Assembly (NCBI GenBank): GCA_004519485.1
Contig: CP038125.1
Span: 434,001-498,000, forward strand
DNA: 64,000 bases
Reading direction: 5' to 3'
DNA from: Nannochloropsis oceanica
Lineage: Eukaryota > Sar > Eustigmatophyceae > Eustigmatales > Monodopsidaceae
Shown here: piece by piece, positions 10,907-23,465 of the stretch
How positions within the stretch are numbered: the stretch's first letter is position 1
How the letters are laid out: each line of letters begins with the position of its first letter
The notes under the pieces: model-generated
Databases searched by the model: none
What the model was told of the DNA's origin: nothing
Seen by the model: the letters and a program-made list of their open reading frames with translations, nothing else
Program-made: the position numbers and the translations under genes

Positions 10907-11243
10907 GCCTTGGCCGCCTTCGGAGTGGATGGGGAGGGGAGGGGAGGAAGTCTTTTCTGAGGGGGGGGAGGCAGACGGTGGGAGGAATGGAGGCAGACCA
11001 GGCGTGCAAGGGTAAGAAAAGGTTTGCTAATTTGTCTGTATTGTTGCGGATGATTGGAGATGGCACGCGAGGACAAAAGAGAGCGAGCACAGCCATATAC
11101 GCCAACGGAAGGGGGGGCCAGGGGGAGGTCGAAGAATTGAGGATGACGTGCTTGCCGTTGACGACGTGTGTTGCATGCACCTATCACTCATTCGAGACAA
11201 ACACGCACGCTATCCACCCATGTATACCACGCACAGCGAAAGG
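10907..11243. promoter_or_regulatory. short intergenic region between divergent genes
   Basis: Only 337 bases separate the glycosyltransferase start (10906, -) from the chosen start of the DNL zinc-finger gene (11244, +). It probably acts as a shared promoter region. The frame of the latter gene is open back to 11148, so part of this may be 5' UTR or coding. Confidence 0.4.
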
Positions 11244-12494
11244 ATGCCTTGGATACTGCTGCCACTGCGACGGACCGCCTGCGCTGGGGCTGGGCGCATG
11301 GTATGTGCCGGTCAAGCGTTATTGCCTACCCACCCTCCACCCCGACAGCACCACATCGTCCTTCCTCCATGCCTCCCTTACCCGTACATCACTTCCTTTA
11401 CTGCCGCCACGGAGGCGTCAACGAGAAACAGTATTAGGAGAAAAAGATATCTGCCCACGCAGCAGCAGCAATACGCTGGCTTCTGCTCCAAGCCAAAAGA
11501 TGGGCAGGACGGCCTCTCCCCTCCGTCCACAGCTTCCTCCACCCCGGCCTCCTCCCCTTCCACCTCCTCCGGCTCACCTCAGCCGCCGCGAATCGACATA
11601 CCTGGCGTGCACTACGCCGACAAACGCCTTGCTATCGTCTACACCTGTAAGGTACGTTCCTCCGTCCCTCTCCCCTTCTATTTCTGCCTTCCTCCTTGTA
11701 CACCCAACCCTCCCTCCCTCCCTTCCTCCCCCCCTTCAGGTGTGTGAGACTCGTTCCGCCAAAGCCTTTTCTCAACAAGCCTACGACCATGGCATCGTCC
11801 TCGTGCGTTGCCCCGACTGCGACAACCTTCACCTGATCGTCGACAGGTACGCTTCCTCCCCTCCTCTTTCCCTCCCGTTCTCCCTTCTTTCTTCCCTTCT
11901 CCTCCCCCCCCCACAGCCAGAATTTCCCTATACTTCTCATAACATCCTCGGTCAGTGTGTCTGATCGATCTGTCTCAGCTTTTCTTTCTAATCCGTGTCA
12001 ATTACCCCTTGCGTTCTTCCTTAATTTCCCTCCTTCCTCCCCTCCCTCCCTCGCTCCCCCCCTCGCTCCCTCCCTCGCTCCCCCCCTCGCTCCCTCCCTC
12101 GCTCCCCCCCTCGCTCCCTCCCTCGCTTCCTCCTTTCTTAGGCTGGGATGGTTCGAAGACGGCGGCACGGACGTCAAAAAGATTTTGGCGGAAAGGGTAG
12201 GAAGGAAGGAAGGAAGGGAGGGAGGGAGGGAGGAAGGGAGGGAGGGATGGAGGGAGGGATGGCGGGAGGAAGGAGGGGATGAGGGCCTCGTGTTGAGGAT
12301 GTGTCTCACCTATCCTCCCTCCTTCCCTTCCCCCTTCCCTCCCTCCTTCCCTCCCTCCTTCCCTCCCTCAGGGCGAGTCTGTGCTGGCAGTCACGGACGA
12401 CAACGTGCTCTCCCTTACTCCCAAGGACATCCTGGGAGGGGGGGGGGAGGTAGGGGGTGATGAAGGGAGGGAGGAGGGGAAGGAGAAAAAGTGA
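11244..12494 (+). CDS. DNL-type zinc finger protein (Zim17/Tim15/Hep1-like Hsp70 escort protein)
   Basis: Exons 11244-11651, 11740-11846, 12142-12196 and 12372-12494 encode 230 residues. The core is diagnostic: YTCKVCETRSAK (CxxC), then IVLVRCPDCDNLHLIVDR (second CxxC, followed by the D-N-L tripeptide) and LGWFEDG. The four Cys bind zinc. The family keeps mitochondrial or plastid Hsp70 from aggregating and supports protein import. A long basic/Ser-rich N-terminus suggests an organelle presequence, but mitochondrion versus plastid cannot be settled. Start 11244 (MPWILLPLRRTACAG) is chosen over an upstream in-frame start at 11148. A minisatellite-like CTCG/CCCT run fills intron 2. Confidence 0.88.
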
Positions 12495-12812
12495 AGGAGA
12501 ATTGGAGGAAGGAAGGAAGGAAGGAAGGAAGGAAGGAAGGAATGAAGGAAGGAAGGAAGGAAGGGTGGGAAGTGGAGCGGAGGAAGGGGAATTTGGTGCG
12601 CCGACAAGAGGAAAATATGTGGGTGAAAGAGTGCTCCATTGGAAAAGGAAAAAGCAACCATCTGTAAATGCGCTCTCAACGTCCCATTCCTCTCTTTTCT
12701 TCCTCGTCTTCTTGTAAGTCTTCCTCTAATTGTTCCGCTTCTACTCGTTCCCCTACGTCTTTCATCACAACCACCTTCCTCCTCTCTTTCCCTGCCTCTC
12801 CCTTGCTTCTCC
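12495..12812. other. convergent intergenic region
   Basis: Gap of 318 bases between the stops of the DNL protein (+) and the complex I subunit (-). It starts with a GGAA-rich run (12505-12565). No gene seen. Confidence 0.5.
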
Positions 12813-13701
12813 CTACTCCATCCTCCCTCCCCACAGCGTGGCCAGCCGCCCACTTTTTTGTGCCAGAGATAGGGCAGTGACTGGTCCGGCGCCGGGGGGT
12901 TTAATGCCATAAGCCGCCACTTCGTAATCATTTGGGAGGTAGCCTGGGGAGGGAGGGAGGGAGGGAGTGAGGGAGGGAGGACTCCGTCCTGTCGGCCACA
13001 TGAAAGCTTCAGAAGTTTTCTGACGAGGAACTGTTTTCCGCCTTCACGTCATGCCATCACCGCACATTTTCCATTCTTCTATCCTACCGTCCTCCCTCAT
13101 TCCCTCCTTACGCGATGCCTCGCGTAATGGGGCCTGACTATAGCACGTCTAATCCCCCTCTTTCATTCCCTTCCTACCTCCCTCCTTCCCTCCCTTCCTA
13201 CCTACCTGTCAGTCGCCCCCACGAAGACTGCGCTGCTATCATGTATCCTGCAATAAACCCAGTCAAAGCAAACGTGAACGCAGAAGGGCCTCTATACGGT
13301 TTGCCTGAGGGAAATGGAAGGAGGATGAGTGGGAGGGAGGGATGGAAGGAAGGGAGGGAAAGGTGAGACGTGCAATGACCATGCCCCATTTTCATACACA
13401 TCGCGCCATTCAAATTAACAATCACACCGACCTCACACCTTTGATCGCACATACGTCTTCCTGTCATGCCTGGCCACCACCCTGCGGCAGCCGCAACACA
13501 TCCATGTCCTCTCCCTCCATGCCTCCCTCCCTCCCTCCTTCCCTCCCTCCCTCCCCATCCTCCCCACGTACCCCCAACATAGCCAAGGGTCGCCCCAAGG
13601 GACGTCACACACAACCACTTCCCGTACTCCGAAAAGCCAAAGTTGGCCGTGACCGTGTCCATCGTGGGCGCAGGGTCAACGACGGGGTACCTTGGAGGCA
13701 T
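12813..13701 (-). CDS. mitochondrial complex I 21 kDa-type subunit (NUXM-like)
   Basis: Exons 13701-13572, 13304-13206 and 12943-12813 join in phase to 119 residues. The N-terminus RYPVVDPAPTMDTVTANF, then YGKWLCVTSLGATLGYVGG, then KPYRGPSAFTFALTGFIAGY and SSWGRLTGYLPND matches the NADH-ubiquinone oxidoreductase 21 kDa subunit N-terminal family (YPVVDPDP...; two membrane segments with RxxMRxGGFxGxxGG). Two predicted helices span roughly residues 27-43 and 51-68. It is an accessory membrane-arm subunit of respiratory complex I. An in-frame upstream extension exists (to 13917) but looks like 5' UTR. Introns carry GGGA (plus-strand view CCCT) arrays. Confidence 0.8.
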
Positions 13702-14663
13702 TTCTCGCCTGTGTTTTTCCAGTGCATTAGACGGACAAGAAGGGGGGTGGGAGAAGACGGAAGTGTTAATAAACTGACTTAATGGATGGGTGAATTGTGG
13801 GAGAGAGGGAGAGAGAGACTGGCTGTACATAGAGGGGACGATGGCGTCGACGGCATGCAAAGGCCTGCTTATTGCTTGCTGCTCTCTTGCTTCAATTTTC
13901 CACGCAGAGGCCCTCATCGTGCTTTTGGTTCACTTTGGGCGTCCTCCCTCACTGTCAGGTTGACCCGACCACGCACACAACAAACACACGCCCCTGCCCG
14001 GCGGTGGGAGACCAACAGCTCCTTCTCTTGCTTGATGTACATAGAGGTGCGTAAGCGCGGATGCACCTGAGGTGGAAACAGAGGCACAAAACAGCTTGTC
14101 AAGCGGAATCATAAGAACACAGCGCAAAAAGGATGATGCCTTTCTTTTCATTCGTGCCCTGCAAGTGCTATCATATCAGCCGCCATGTCCCTTCTTTCCC
14201 TCCTAGCAAGCAGACGCACGGCTACTTCTTTGTGTTTGTGCCCAGTTGCGGGTCGCCTGGAAGAATACGAAGGGGAGGAGGAGTGCCAGGCAGCCGCGGG
14301 TGATAGGGCCATAAGGCAGAAGAAAGATGCCGTGCATTGCGTATGAATGCGACACAAATCAGCAAGCACGCCCACTCTTACACACATATACACACTAAGA
14401 CGCACCTCTCTCCCACACATATATGTACACACGCATGCACACAGTCGTCGTTTTCCTCTAGCGCGGCTTTTGTTGTCCTCGTAGTCGGCAGAAACAGAAG
14501 CTGAAGGGGATCGATAACTGCAGCCATAGCATCAGCAGCAACAAAAAGGAGCAGTAATAGCCCACGGCACACCCAACCCGACCGTCTATCGTTGCCTCGT
14601 CGTTAAGCTTACGACCAGGCAGACGACCGTAGACAATCAGGAACAATACCGACCCCCAACAAG
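13702..14663. promoter_or_regulatory. intergenic region between divergent genes (complex I subunit and ATG8)
   Basis: About 960 bases with no recognisable coding region. It contains CA-rich microsatellite-like sequence around 14370-14445 (repeated acacatata/cacac) in the ATG8-proximal part. Presumed promoters and 5' UTRs of both flanking genes. Confidence 0.45.
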
Positions 14664-15666
<1,003 letters not shown>

Positions 15667-17738
15667 GAGGAAGGGAGGAATGAAGGGAGGGAAGAAGGGA
15701 GGGAGGGAGGGAGGGAGGGAGGGAGGGAGGGAGGGAGGGAGGGAAGAAAATTCGTTGCGATGGCTTCGTCTGTACATAGGGAGAGTCCTAACAAAAGGAA
15801 GCAGGGAAGGGGGAAGGAATGAGGGAGGAAGGGAGGGGAGGGAGGGCTGTCGGCTGTCGATAGATTTATACATAATGTGTCTGTGTTGGCATCGTCGGGA
15901 GGAAGAGGGGGAAGAAGGCGGGTGGGAGGAGGAGAGCGAGGTCGACGTGGAGGAGCAAGAGGAAATCATAACATCATCAAAAGGAAGAAGCAGACAGATG
16001 CTATAAGGTAAAAAAAGAAGAAGAAGAGAGAAGCGAATCGAAGGCAACAAAAGATTAAGGAAAAAAGGAAGATGGAAAGATAGAAAGCAGGAATTGAAAG
16101 AGAGAAGGAGAGAGAGAGGGAGAGGGAGAGAGAGAGAAGGATAATACAAGAAGCCGAGGTGGAGGGTGAGGGGGGAATAGAGAGGGATGGAGGAAGGGAG
16201 AGAGAGAGAAAGCGGGGGGAGACTCATTGAAAAGAAGAAAACAACGGAGAACGACGGGTGTGAATCGAGGGAGAGGAGAGGGGGGTTGGGATGGAGGGAG
16301 AGAGGGAGAGAGGGAGGGAAGGGAATGTTTTGCCTCCTTCCAGTCCGCTTTCTACTCGATCTGCTACTGGTTTTTCAAATTTGAAATAGAGAAAGAGAGA
16401 AAGTAACAAATAACTATCACCACACCCACGCATGCACTCATACATATACACGCCCTCGTCCTCTCCCTTTTGCTTACCCGAGACGAGGAGGAGGAAGGGG
16501 AGGAGGAAAAAGAGCAAGCGGAAGAGGGAGGAGAAGAACGAAGGGAGGAGACTAAATAGCCTCCTCCCTTCCCCCCCTACGAAATAGAAAATCACCACTT
16601 ACAAGACCATAGCATATACCATCGATCGAATCGCTTCCTTTATATTTCTTTCTCCCTTCACTTAGGTAATAAATAAGGCCTCCCACTGCTCCTCCTGCGA
16701 TTATTGCTACTTTAACTGCTAGTGCTGGTGCTAGTGCTGGTGCTAGTGCTGGTGCCGCTTCTGTCCTCCAACTTAAATCCAAATTCTTCCTTCCTCCTCA
16801 CGTAGTCACTCTTGCCCACTATTATCCCCCTTCCCCTGGCGGTCTCCCTCATCAAAACTCTGGTCATTTCCCCCGTCATCGCTCTTCTCATTTCCCTTGA
16901 TATTGCTCTCATCTTTTCACTTGTCATTTCCCTTGTCGTTTCTTTAGGCATTTGTTCTCTTGTGGCTTGTTCTCGTTCGTGTCGTTTCCCTCGTCAAAAC
17001 TCTGGTCATTTCCCCCGTCATCGCTGTTCTCATTTCCCTTGATATTGCTCTCATCCATTCACTTGTCATTTCCCTTGTCGTTTCTATAGGCATTTGTTCT
17101 CTTGTGTTCACCCTTACTTATCACCTCTTCAATTCCATTGTCGATTCTCTAGGCATTTGTTCTCTTGTGTTTACCCTTACTAATCCCCTCTTCAATTCCC
17201 TTGTCTTGCACCTCCTCGTCCTCATTTCCCCTCTCATTGCTTCTACTCCTTTTCTCGGCCCAACACCTTCCCTCCTTCCCTACCTTCCTCGCCTTTCTGC
17301 TCCGCTTTAAACATGAAGAGTGACAGCAGATCTAAACACACTCTCTTCCTCCTTCCTTTCCTCCCTCCCTCCCTCCCTCAGTCACTTCCTCCCTCCTCAG
17401 ACGCAGACAAACACGGTCCATGCGCCTCGTCACTGAATCGACCCCGCCCCTCTCTCCTTCTCTTCCTCCCTCCCTCCCTCTCTCCCTCAGCGTGTCGTCT
17501 ATAGCCACCAGATAGAAAATATAATAAGAAGATAAAAGAGGGAAGAGAAGAAAAGGAATGGAGGGGTCAGATCTCCTGGCCCCTCCCTCCCTCCCTCCCT
17601 CCCTCCATTCTTCCGGGAAGTCTCCTTCTCTCCTTTCCACGAAAATAGTTTTTTTCCCTCGCCCCACCCTACCCTCCTTTTTTGCCTCTTTCCCATCCTC
17701 CTTCAAGCAAGCATATATGGCAGAAGGTACGTCCTCCC
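15667..17738. other. 2.1 kb convergent intergenic region, repeat-rich
   Basis: No coding region could be supported. It holds a GGGA array (15690-15742), a GAGA/AAGA-rich purine stretch (about 15900-16330), a tandem repeat (see separate entry, 16846-17105) and scattered CCCT runs. Long open frames here are low-complexity. The 3' UTRs of ATG8 and the Ser-rich gene lie at its ends. Confidence 0.5.
16846..17105. repeat. two-copy imperfect tandem repeat, period 142 bases
   Basis: A segment of about 118 bases beginning with CCCTC(A/G)TCAAAACTCTGG recurs with a 142-base offset (16846-16963 and 16988-17105) with only a few mismatches. Parts of it (the AGGCATTTGTTCTCTTGTG block) recur again near 17088 and 17150. 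No function is evident. Confidence 0.8.
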
Positions 17739-19040
17739 TCAAGCCTTCCCTCCCTCCCTCCCTTCCCCGTCCTTTCCCTCATCCTCCACCTCGCCCTCGC
17801 TTTCGTTCATGGCCTCCATCATCACCTCAGAGGCGCCGTAAAACTGTTTTTGTTAGAATAAATGAATAAATGAATGAATCTATGAATAAATGTATACGTA
17901 AATAATAAATTACATTGCATGGCAAAGTAAAAGAAAAGAAAACAATAAAATAAGTCAGTGGAACATGCATCGATGGAGAAGATTGAGCTCTGTCTACCCG
18001 AGACGACAACACCATACCATTCCCCCCCCCCCCCCCCCTCCCTCCCTCCCTCCCTCCTTCCTCACCTCAGGACCCGAAAGCGAAAGCGAAGTAACCCTCC
18101 CCGTCCTCACAGGCGACAGCAGAAGCGACGACGTCCCTCCTTCCCTTCCTCCTTTGTGAGGTGCACCCTCTTGACCAACAAATGGCAGGGGACTGTTGCT
18201 GCTGCTGCCGCTACTGCTGATGCTGCTGGTAGTTGTGATAGTGCTGCCGCTGCTGCTGCTGCTGTTGCTGCTGTTGCTGCTGTTGCTGCTGCTACTATCA
18301 CTTCTGCTGTGGCTGCTGCTTCCTCCATTCCCCCCTCCTCCTACTACTCCTCGTCCAACCAACATCATCCGCAACGCCTGCTGCTTCTCCGAATCCCTCC
18401 ATCCCTCCTTCTTCCCCTCCCTCCCTCCGGCCATCGTCCGTCGAGCCGATGGCGAAGAGGGGGAGGATAACGAGGAGGAAGAGAATGAGGAGGAGGAGGC
18501 GGTGGAGGAGGAGGAGGAGGAGGAGGAGGAGGAGGCAGAGGAGGAGGAGTCCCCGAGGGAGGAAAGGAAGGAGGGCGCTTCTCCACACATGTCTACGCCG
18601 TCACTAAGCCCAGGCTGGTCCAAAAGGGAGTGAGTATGGAGGAAAGAGGGAGGGAGGAAGGAAGGGTTGACAGTGCTCGTGCTTTCGACGGCTGGAGGGG
18701 TGTGAGGAAGGAGGGTGGAGAGATGGGGAGGGGAGGAAAAAGCACGGCGAGTAGAAGGGAGGGGCGAAGACGAGGAGCAAGAAGAAGGAGGTGAGGAGAC
18801 TTTCTTGGGTGTTTCTCTCGCGAGCGGGGGGGAGGGGTGGGAGGAGGTGGAGAGAGTGGAGGAGGAGGAGGAGAAGGAGGAGGAAGTAGGGGAGGAGTAG
18901 TGTGCCGTCGTGGCCCTCTTGACCGCAGAGTGGTGGAGAGGGTGCTCATATCCATGCTGCTGGTGCTTCATGGCATAGCGCCGTGTAGAAGGGTGATGAT
19001 TGAATGTAAAACCACTCCCGCCATGGCAACAGTCGTCCAT
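17739..19040 (-). CDS. serine-rich low-complexity protein of unknown function
   Basis: I do not recognise this. A long exon (19040-18066) ends at a good donor (GAG|GTGAGG) and joins in phase to a terminal exon 17843-17739, giving 359 residues. The end reads SLSLSGPE, then FYGASEVMMEAMNESE and an acidic tail. The body is dominated by poly-Ser and Asn/Ser repeats encoded by AGC/TCC runs, plus SSPPS-type segments. The C-terminal FYGASEVMMEAMNESE block is the only part that looks conserved. The frame stays open upstream to 19925, but that part has a composition like non-coding sequence, so ATG 19040 is preferred. It could be a disordered regulator or scaffold. Confidence 0.45.
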
Positions 19041-20342
19041 CGCTCTTGATCTTACGCCTGGTAGTGCTGGTAGTGCTGTTGAAGGAGAGGGCAGGCGGGC
19101 CCTCTCGCTTTGAGTGGTCGGATCAAAATTGCGGTAGTTGTAGTTCCTATGATGAGAAATGTGGACGAATGGTAGGGTAAGTGTGAGGTGCTTGGGAAAT
19201 TCGAAAGTTTGGGGGTGGGACAGGGGGAGGGGGTGAATGGGGAAGGATTCACACAGCCAGCCAGACAAGGGTAGTGGTTCCAGCTTCATGCCCCTTCGAC
19301 ACCATCCACAGGGAAACAAGAAGCCGTAAGTGCGCCCATCGCCTCGCAGCATACACACGTCCGTGCTCTCCCTACCTACAACACGACGCCCAAATGAGTT
19401 GGGTTGCGCTCTTGTTGATAAGATGACATACGAGCGAGCTGAGCGCGCACAGCCAGCAAGCAATGTATAAGACAACAATCCAGCAGACAATGTCATTACC
19501 ATACGCAAGTCACCACAAATTGGAGATGCAATTACCCCATCCACCTGCAACACGTGTCTGAGAAAGCATGGAACACGACTCGTCGGGATAGGTGGCGCAT
19601 GCGCACTACTTTGACAGGCAACTTGCTGCCGTTTCCTCTCGACAGAGAAGACGCTCTTCCAGAGACACGTTGAACCTGCCGGGACGGCAAGGTGATGGGT
19701 GACAGAGTGCCAAGCCACCAATCGAACGCAGCAAATGGGCTTTGCGTGCAAAAGATGAAGAACCATACAATAGGGTAAGCCATTTCCATGGTGACTCAGC
19801 CACGGAAGTTTGTGCGGGTGGCGATGTCGATGACTACGACGACGGGTAGCTCGAGGCCGAGGGGATCGACAACTGACATGCAAAGCCGCTGCAACGGCGT
19901 CAACCAACTCGGGGTAAGACACCACTTGCCACTTGCCAGCCCTTCAGCACTGACGTTGAGGTCTTGTGGCTTTAGTCGCACGTCATCAGGACGTGTTTTT
20001 CTTTTCTATTCATCCTTTTATTTGGTTCTCTCTTCTGGGTGTCACGCGTGAGCGACTGCATGCGTGGAACGGTGAGCGATCAAGATATTCGTGCTTTCTA
20101 GACCCTCGGTACTCCGCCCCTACGGAAAATAAGCCGAACCAGATCGAACCACCGCGCCTCTCGCGTCAAGCCAACTAAATGTATTAACTTTTAACACTGC
20201 AGGCATTGTCGCCTCTTCCCCGCCCCGCCTAACTTCTTCTACTCGTCCCTCCCCTCCCCACAAACTGCACTGACGACCAAAACAGGTCGCCGTAGCTCGT
20301 CGTCCCCCTCCGTCATCTGTCCTTGGCCGCCTCCTCATCAAT
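19041..20342. promoter_or_regulatory. intergenic region between divergent genes (Ser-rich protein and YlmG)
   Basis: About 1.3 kb, almost free of CCCT/GGGA repeats. A minus-strand frame remains open to 19925, but its translation is rich in Cys, His and Trp and shows no domain. It probably contains the two promoters and 5' UTRs. Confidence 0.4.
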
Positions 20343-21884
20343 ATGATGATGATGCTGTCAAAACGTCCCGCCTCTTCTCCCTACTCCTCCACTCTCCTCC
20401 TCCTCGTGGCCACCCTCCTCTCCATTCTTGTGTCCTACTCCTCCGCCGCCGTCCTCCCTTCTGCTTCTTCATCCTCCCGTCTCAGCAGCAGCAGCAGCAA
20501 CAGCAACAGGTGGTTCACTCCCTCCTCCGCCTCCTTCTTGCAACGTCATCGGTCCCCCTTGCAAGCCATGGCGGGGGCACGAAGAGGCAACTATCACGTT
20601 CGCAGCGGACGATGCGCCGCTCAGTTGGGTAAGTGATAGCTTAGGATTAAGGAGAAGTAGGAAGGAGTTAAAAATGAGATTTCAGAATCGGACTCTGAAT
20701 ATCCCCGCGTGCGAACTCTTTTGTTGTTGCATTCTTTCACCTGCCACAATGCCATGTCCAGAATACCCTGACCAGGCCTCTGGAGAAGAGAGACACGTGA
20801 CTGATGCTGGTGCAAAGGCACACATCTTCTCGTTTTACCTTCCTCCCCACGCGTTGGGCACCAGCATATGCTTGTGCGGAAGAGAGATAAGGAGAGAAAG
20901 AAGTATATTGTACCAAGCAATCAAACCATGGTGCGGTGTGGATGAAGGGCAAGCAAGGCATCGGAAGGGTAGAAGAGAACAGGAGCAGCACGCTTGAAAT
21001 GAATTGCGGCGTGTGACTGTAAAGGGCGAGCGCAATGCACAAAGGCGTAGCTATGCACGCATATGCAACACACCGCTTCCAGACCTCCAACCCTCCCTTC
21101 CCTGCCTCCCTTCCCTTTTCCCTCCCCCCAGGAGGTGGTGTGGTGGGCGAAACGTTCTTTGGAGGCCTGCACAACTTCCTGTCTATCTACAATATCGTGC
21201 TCACGGGGCGTATCCTCTTGTCGTGGTTTCCTCAGGTACGGCGAGGGAGGGCGGGAATGAGGGCGGGGAGAAGTGTCGGATGACAGGAAGGAGTGGGAAT
21301 GGATGCATCTGCTTGTGGATGGTGGCTCGATCTAAACTCCCCTCCCTCTCTCCCACCCTCCCTCAGGTGGCCCGGCAGCCCGTCTTCGAGCCCCTCTTCG
21401 TAGTGACTAATCCCTTCTTCAACATTTTCCGCGGCTTGATTCCTCCCATTGCCGGTCTGGACCTCTCGCCTCTCCCTGCCTTCTTCCTCCTCTCCTTCCT
21501 CACCAACGCCACGGAGACGATGGGCGCCGAGTTGGCCCCTAACGGTAAACTTCCCTCCTTTCTTTCTCCCCTTCCCTCCTTCAGCCATCGGCCACTAGGC
21601 TGTAAACAATCATCACCTGGATGAAGAGCAAGCTCTCCCTGCCTCCTTCCCTCCCTCCCTTCCCTTCATTTTCCCACCGCAGAGCAACTCAATTTTGATA
21701 TACCTACCCGTCCCTCCCTCCCTCCCTCCCCTCCCTTCCTTCCTCAGGTCCTGGCCATCGGACCCTGAACAGTCGCATGATTGCCACCTGGAGGGATGTG
21801 ATGAAGAACAAGCAAAACCTCCGCTTGCCCCGTCTGCCCTCCTTCCCTGCCCCCCTCCCTTCCTTGGGAGCGAGGAGAAGCTAG
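20343..21884 (+). CDS. YlmG/YGGT-family membrane protein, plastid-targeted
   Basis: Exons 20343-20628, 21132-21235, 21367-21544 and 21748-21884 encode 234 residues. The N-terminus (TLLLLVATLLSILVSYSSAA, then Ser-rich) is a signal peptide plus transit-like region, as expected for a complex plastid. The YGGT core follows: HNFLSIYNIVLTGRILLSWF, then VFEPLFVVTNPFFNIFRGLI and PPIAGLDLSPLPAFFLLSFL, with two membrane helices. YlmG homologues act in thylakoid or envelope membranes and in plastid nucleoid distribution and division. The C-terminus (RMIATWRDVMKNKQNLRLP) is unusual. Exon 1 encodes runs of Ser and Asn. Confidence 0.88.
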
Positions 21885-22766
21885 GATTAAAGAGAGTAGG
21901 GAAAGAGGAAGGATGAAGAGGAGTGAGGGAAGGAGGAAAGGTGCACATTTTGCGCGAGGAGAGATGGAGACAGACGGTGAGAGGGAAGGACTGTCAAGGA
22001 AGAGTCAAAGTCTCTTGTTTATTCCCAAATAGAATGAATGTGATAGGAAGTGGGCTCACTAGTAAAGGTGTAAAGAGATGTCTTTGAGTAGCCCTGGGCA
22101 ACTGTCTTTCGTGTAGGGAGGGAAGGAGGGTGGGAATGGGGGGCGCGGGGGAGGTCTGCATGCACAAGTGCTCGAGAAAGCAACCAGAGGCCAGTTCTTC
22201 CCAATCAATCAGTGAAAACAGGCAGAAAAAACAGCCATAGTAATTGAAAGACAGAGACGCTAGCTCGTGGGGAAACAGAAGACAAGATATTGCAAGTCAA
22301 GTCGAGAGATAACGTTAAAAGCCGAGTGTCAAGCATCTCTTTATACATTTTCTTTCCACTTCATGCCACTTCTTGATCTTTGCGTCACTATGACAATATC
22401 TTCTTCTTTTCAATTACTTTACTCTTGGCTTTGTCACGCGCTCGAGGGACAGGCATGCGGAGGGAGGGAGGACATTGAGGTCTCCCACCAAAGCAAGAGC
22501 CCAATAACACACCCGGAAGTTGGCTTGAGGAGAGCAAGCAAGCAACGCCAAAACTGCTCCCTGACCCAAAATGCACTTGTCACAAATAGCAGGCCCGCAC
22601 GCACCCTACGTCTTCACCTGAGCCTTAGCATGTCCCACTCTCATTGGTTTGCGCCCCACTATCAAATTCGTGGCAGGTGACGAGGCTCACAACGCTGGCC
22701 CAAGGCCAAGTCAACAAGAAGAACAAACATACCAAGACTTCGCGTCACGTCACTGGTGTGGGCAGC
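21885..22766. other. intergenic region
   Basis: About 880 bases between two plus-strand genes. It starts with the purine-rich 3' flank of YlmG and then becomes mixed-composition sequence without repeats. No convincing gene. A short frame at 22267-22680 has no recognisable features. Confidence 0.4.
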
Positions 22767-23261
22767 ATGTCTGCCTCCACCCCGTCCTCACCCAAAATTC
22801 CTCCCTTGAGAAGATTGTTCAGTAGCCCCAGAGGGTGGAGACGGGCGGTGAGTGGGAATGGGACCCCCTGCGAGAATTGGGAGGACGCTGTGCAGCCCCC
22901 CCCACAGAACGAGGAGGCGGACGCTAACGGTGGGGGGGGGGGGGAAAAGGAGGAGGAAGAGGAGGAGGAGGAGGAGGAGGATGTGGTGGTCGTGAAAGAG
23001 GGGGAGGAGGAAGAGGAGGAGGAGCAACCGCAGTCACAAGAGACTGACAAGGAGCAGCGTTATGGAGGGGGCTTTCTGCCCTTCCTCCTTTCGCCTCTTG
23101 TTCTTTTTCTTCCCTCCAAGGCTATGAGTGCTGATGGGACGCACCCTCTCTCCCACTCCTCCCGTGCTCCCTCTCCCACACCCTCCTCTTCCTCCTCTTC
23201 CTCTTCGTCCTCTTCCTATTCTTACCTGGGTTTAGACGAATCTCCGTTAATTTGGTCTGAC

Positions 23262-23292
<31 letters not shown>

Positions 23293-23365
23293 ACAAAGGC
23301 GAAGATTGGAGGGAGGAAGGGCGAAGAAGAAGGAGAAGAAGAGGAAAAAGAAGAGATGATGAGAT
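22767..23365 (+). CDS. acidic low-complexity protein, truncated by assembly gap
   Basis: An open frame from ATG 22767 (MSASTPSSPKIPPLRRLFSS) runs into the N-gap, giving about 200 residues. It has a basic Ser/Pro start, two long poly-Glu tracts, a hydrophobic segment (GGGFLPFLLSPLVLFLPS), a poly-Ser tract, SYLGLDESPLIWSDD, and an Arg-rich stretch just before the gap. I do not recognise the protein. The hydrophobic segment plus LFSSPR start could be a membrane anchor. The frame extends upstream to 22644. The sequence after the gap does not continue in an obviously coding way. Confidence 0.4.
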
Positions 23366-23465
23366 NNNNNNNNNNNNNNNNNNNNNNNNNNNNNNNNNNN
23401 NNNNNNNNNNNNNNNNNNNNNNNNNNNNNNNNNNNNNNNNNNNNNNNNNNNNNNNNNNNNNNNNN
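23366..23465. other. assembly gap (100 N)
   Basis: Exactly 100 N, the usual placeholder for a gap of unknown length. It is flanked on the left by AAGA/GGAG low-complexity sequence that probably caused the break. Confidence 0.99.

Noticed and set aside
16812-17310. Hydrophobic frames (LVISPVIALLISLDIAL type) that look like a membrane protein
   Set aside because: They come from a two-copy, T/C-rich tandem repeat and have no flanking coding exons.
19041-19925. Upstream extension of the Ser-rich gene (about 295 stop-free codons)
   Set aside because: The translation is rich in Cys, His and Trp with no domain and resembles out-of-frame sequence; ATG 19040 is a better start.
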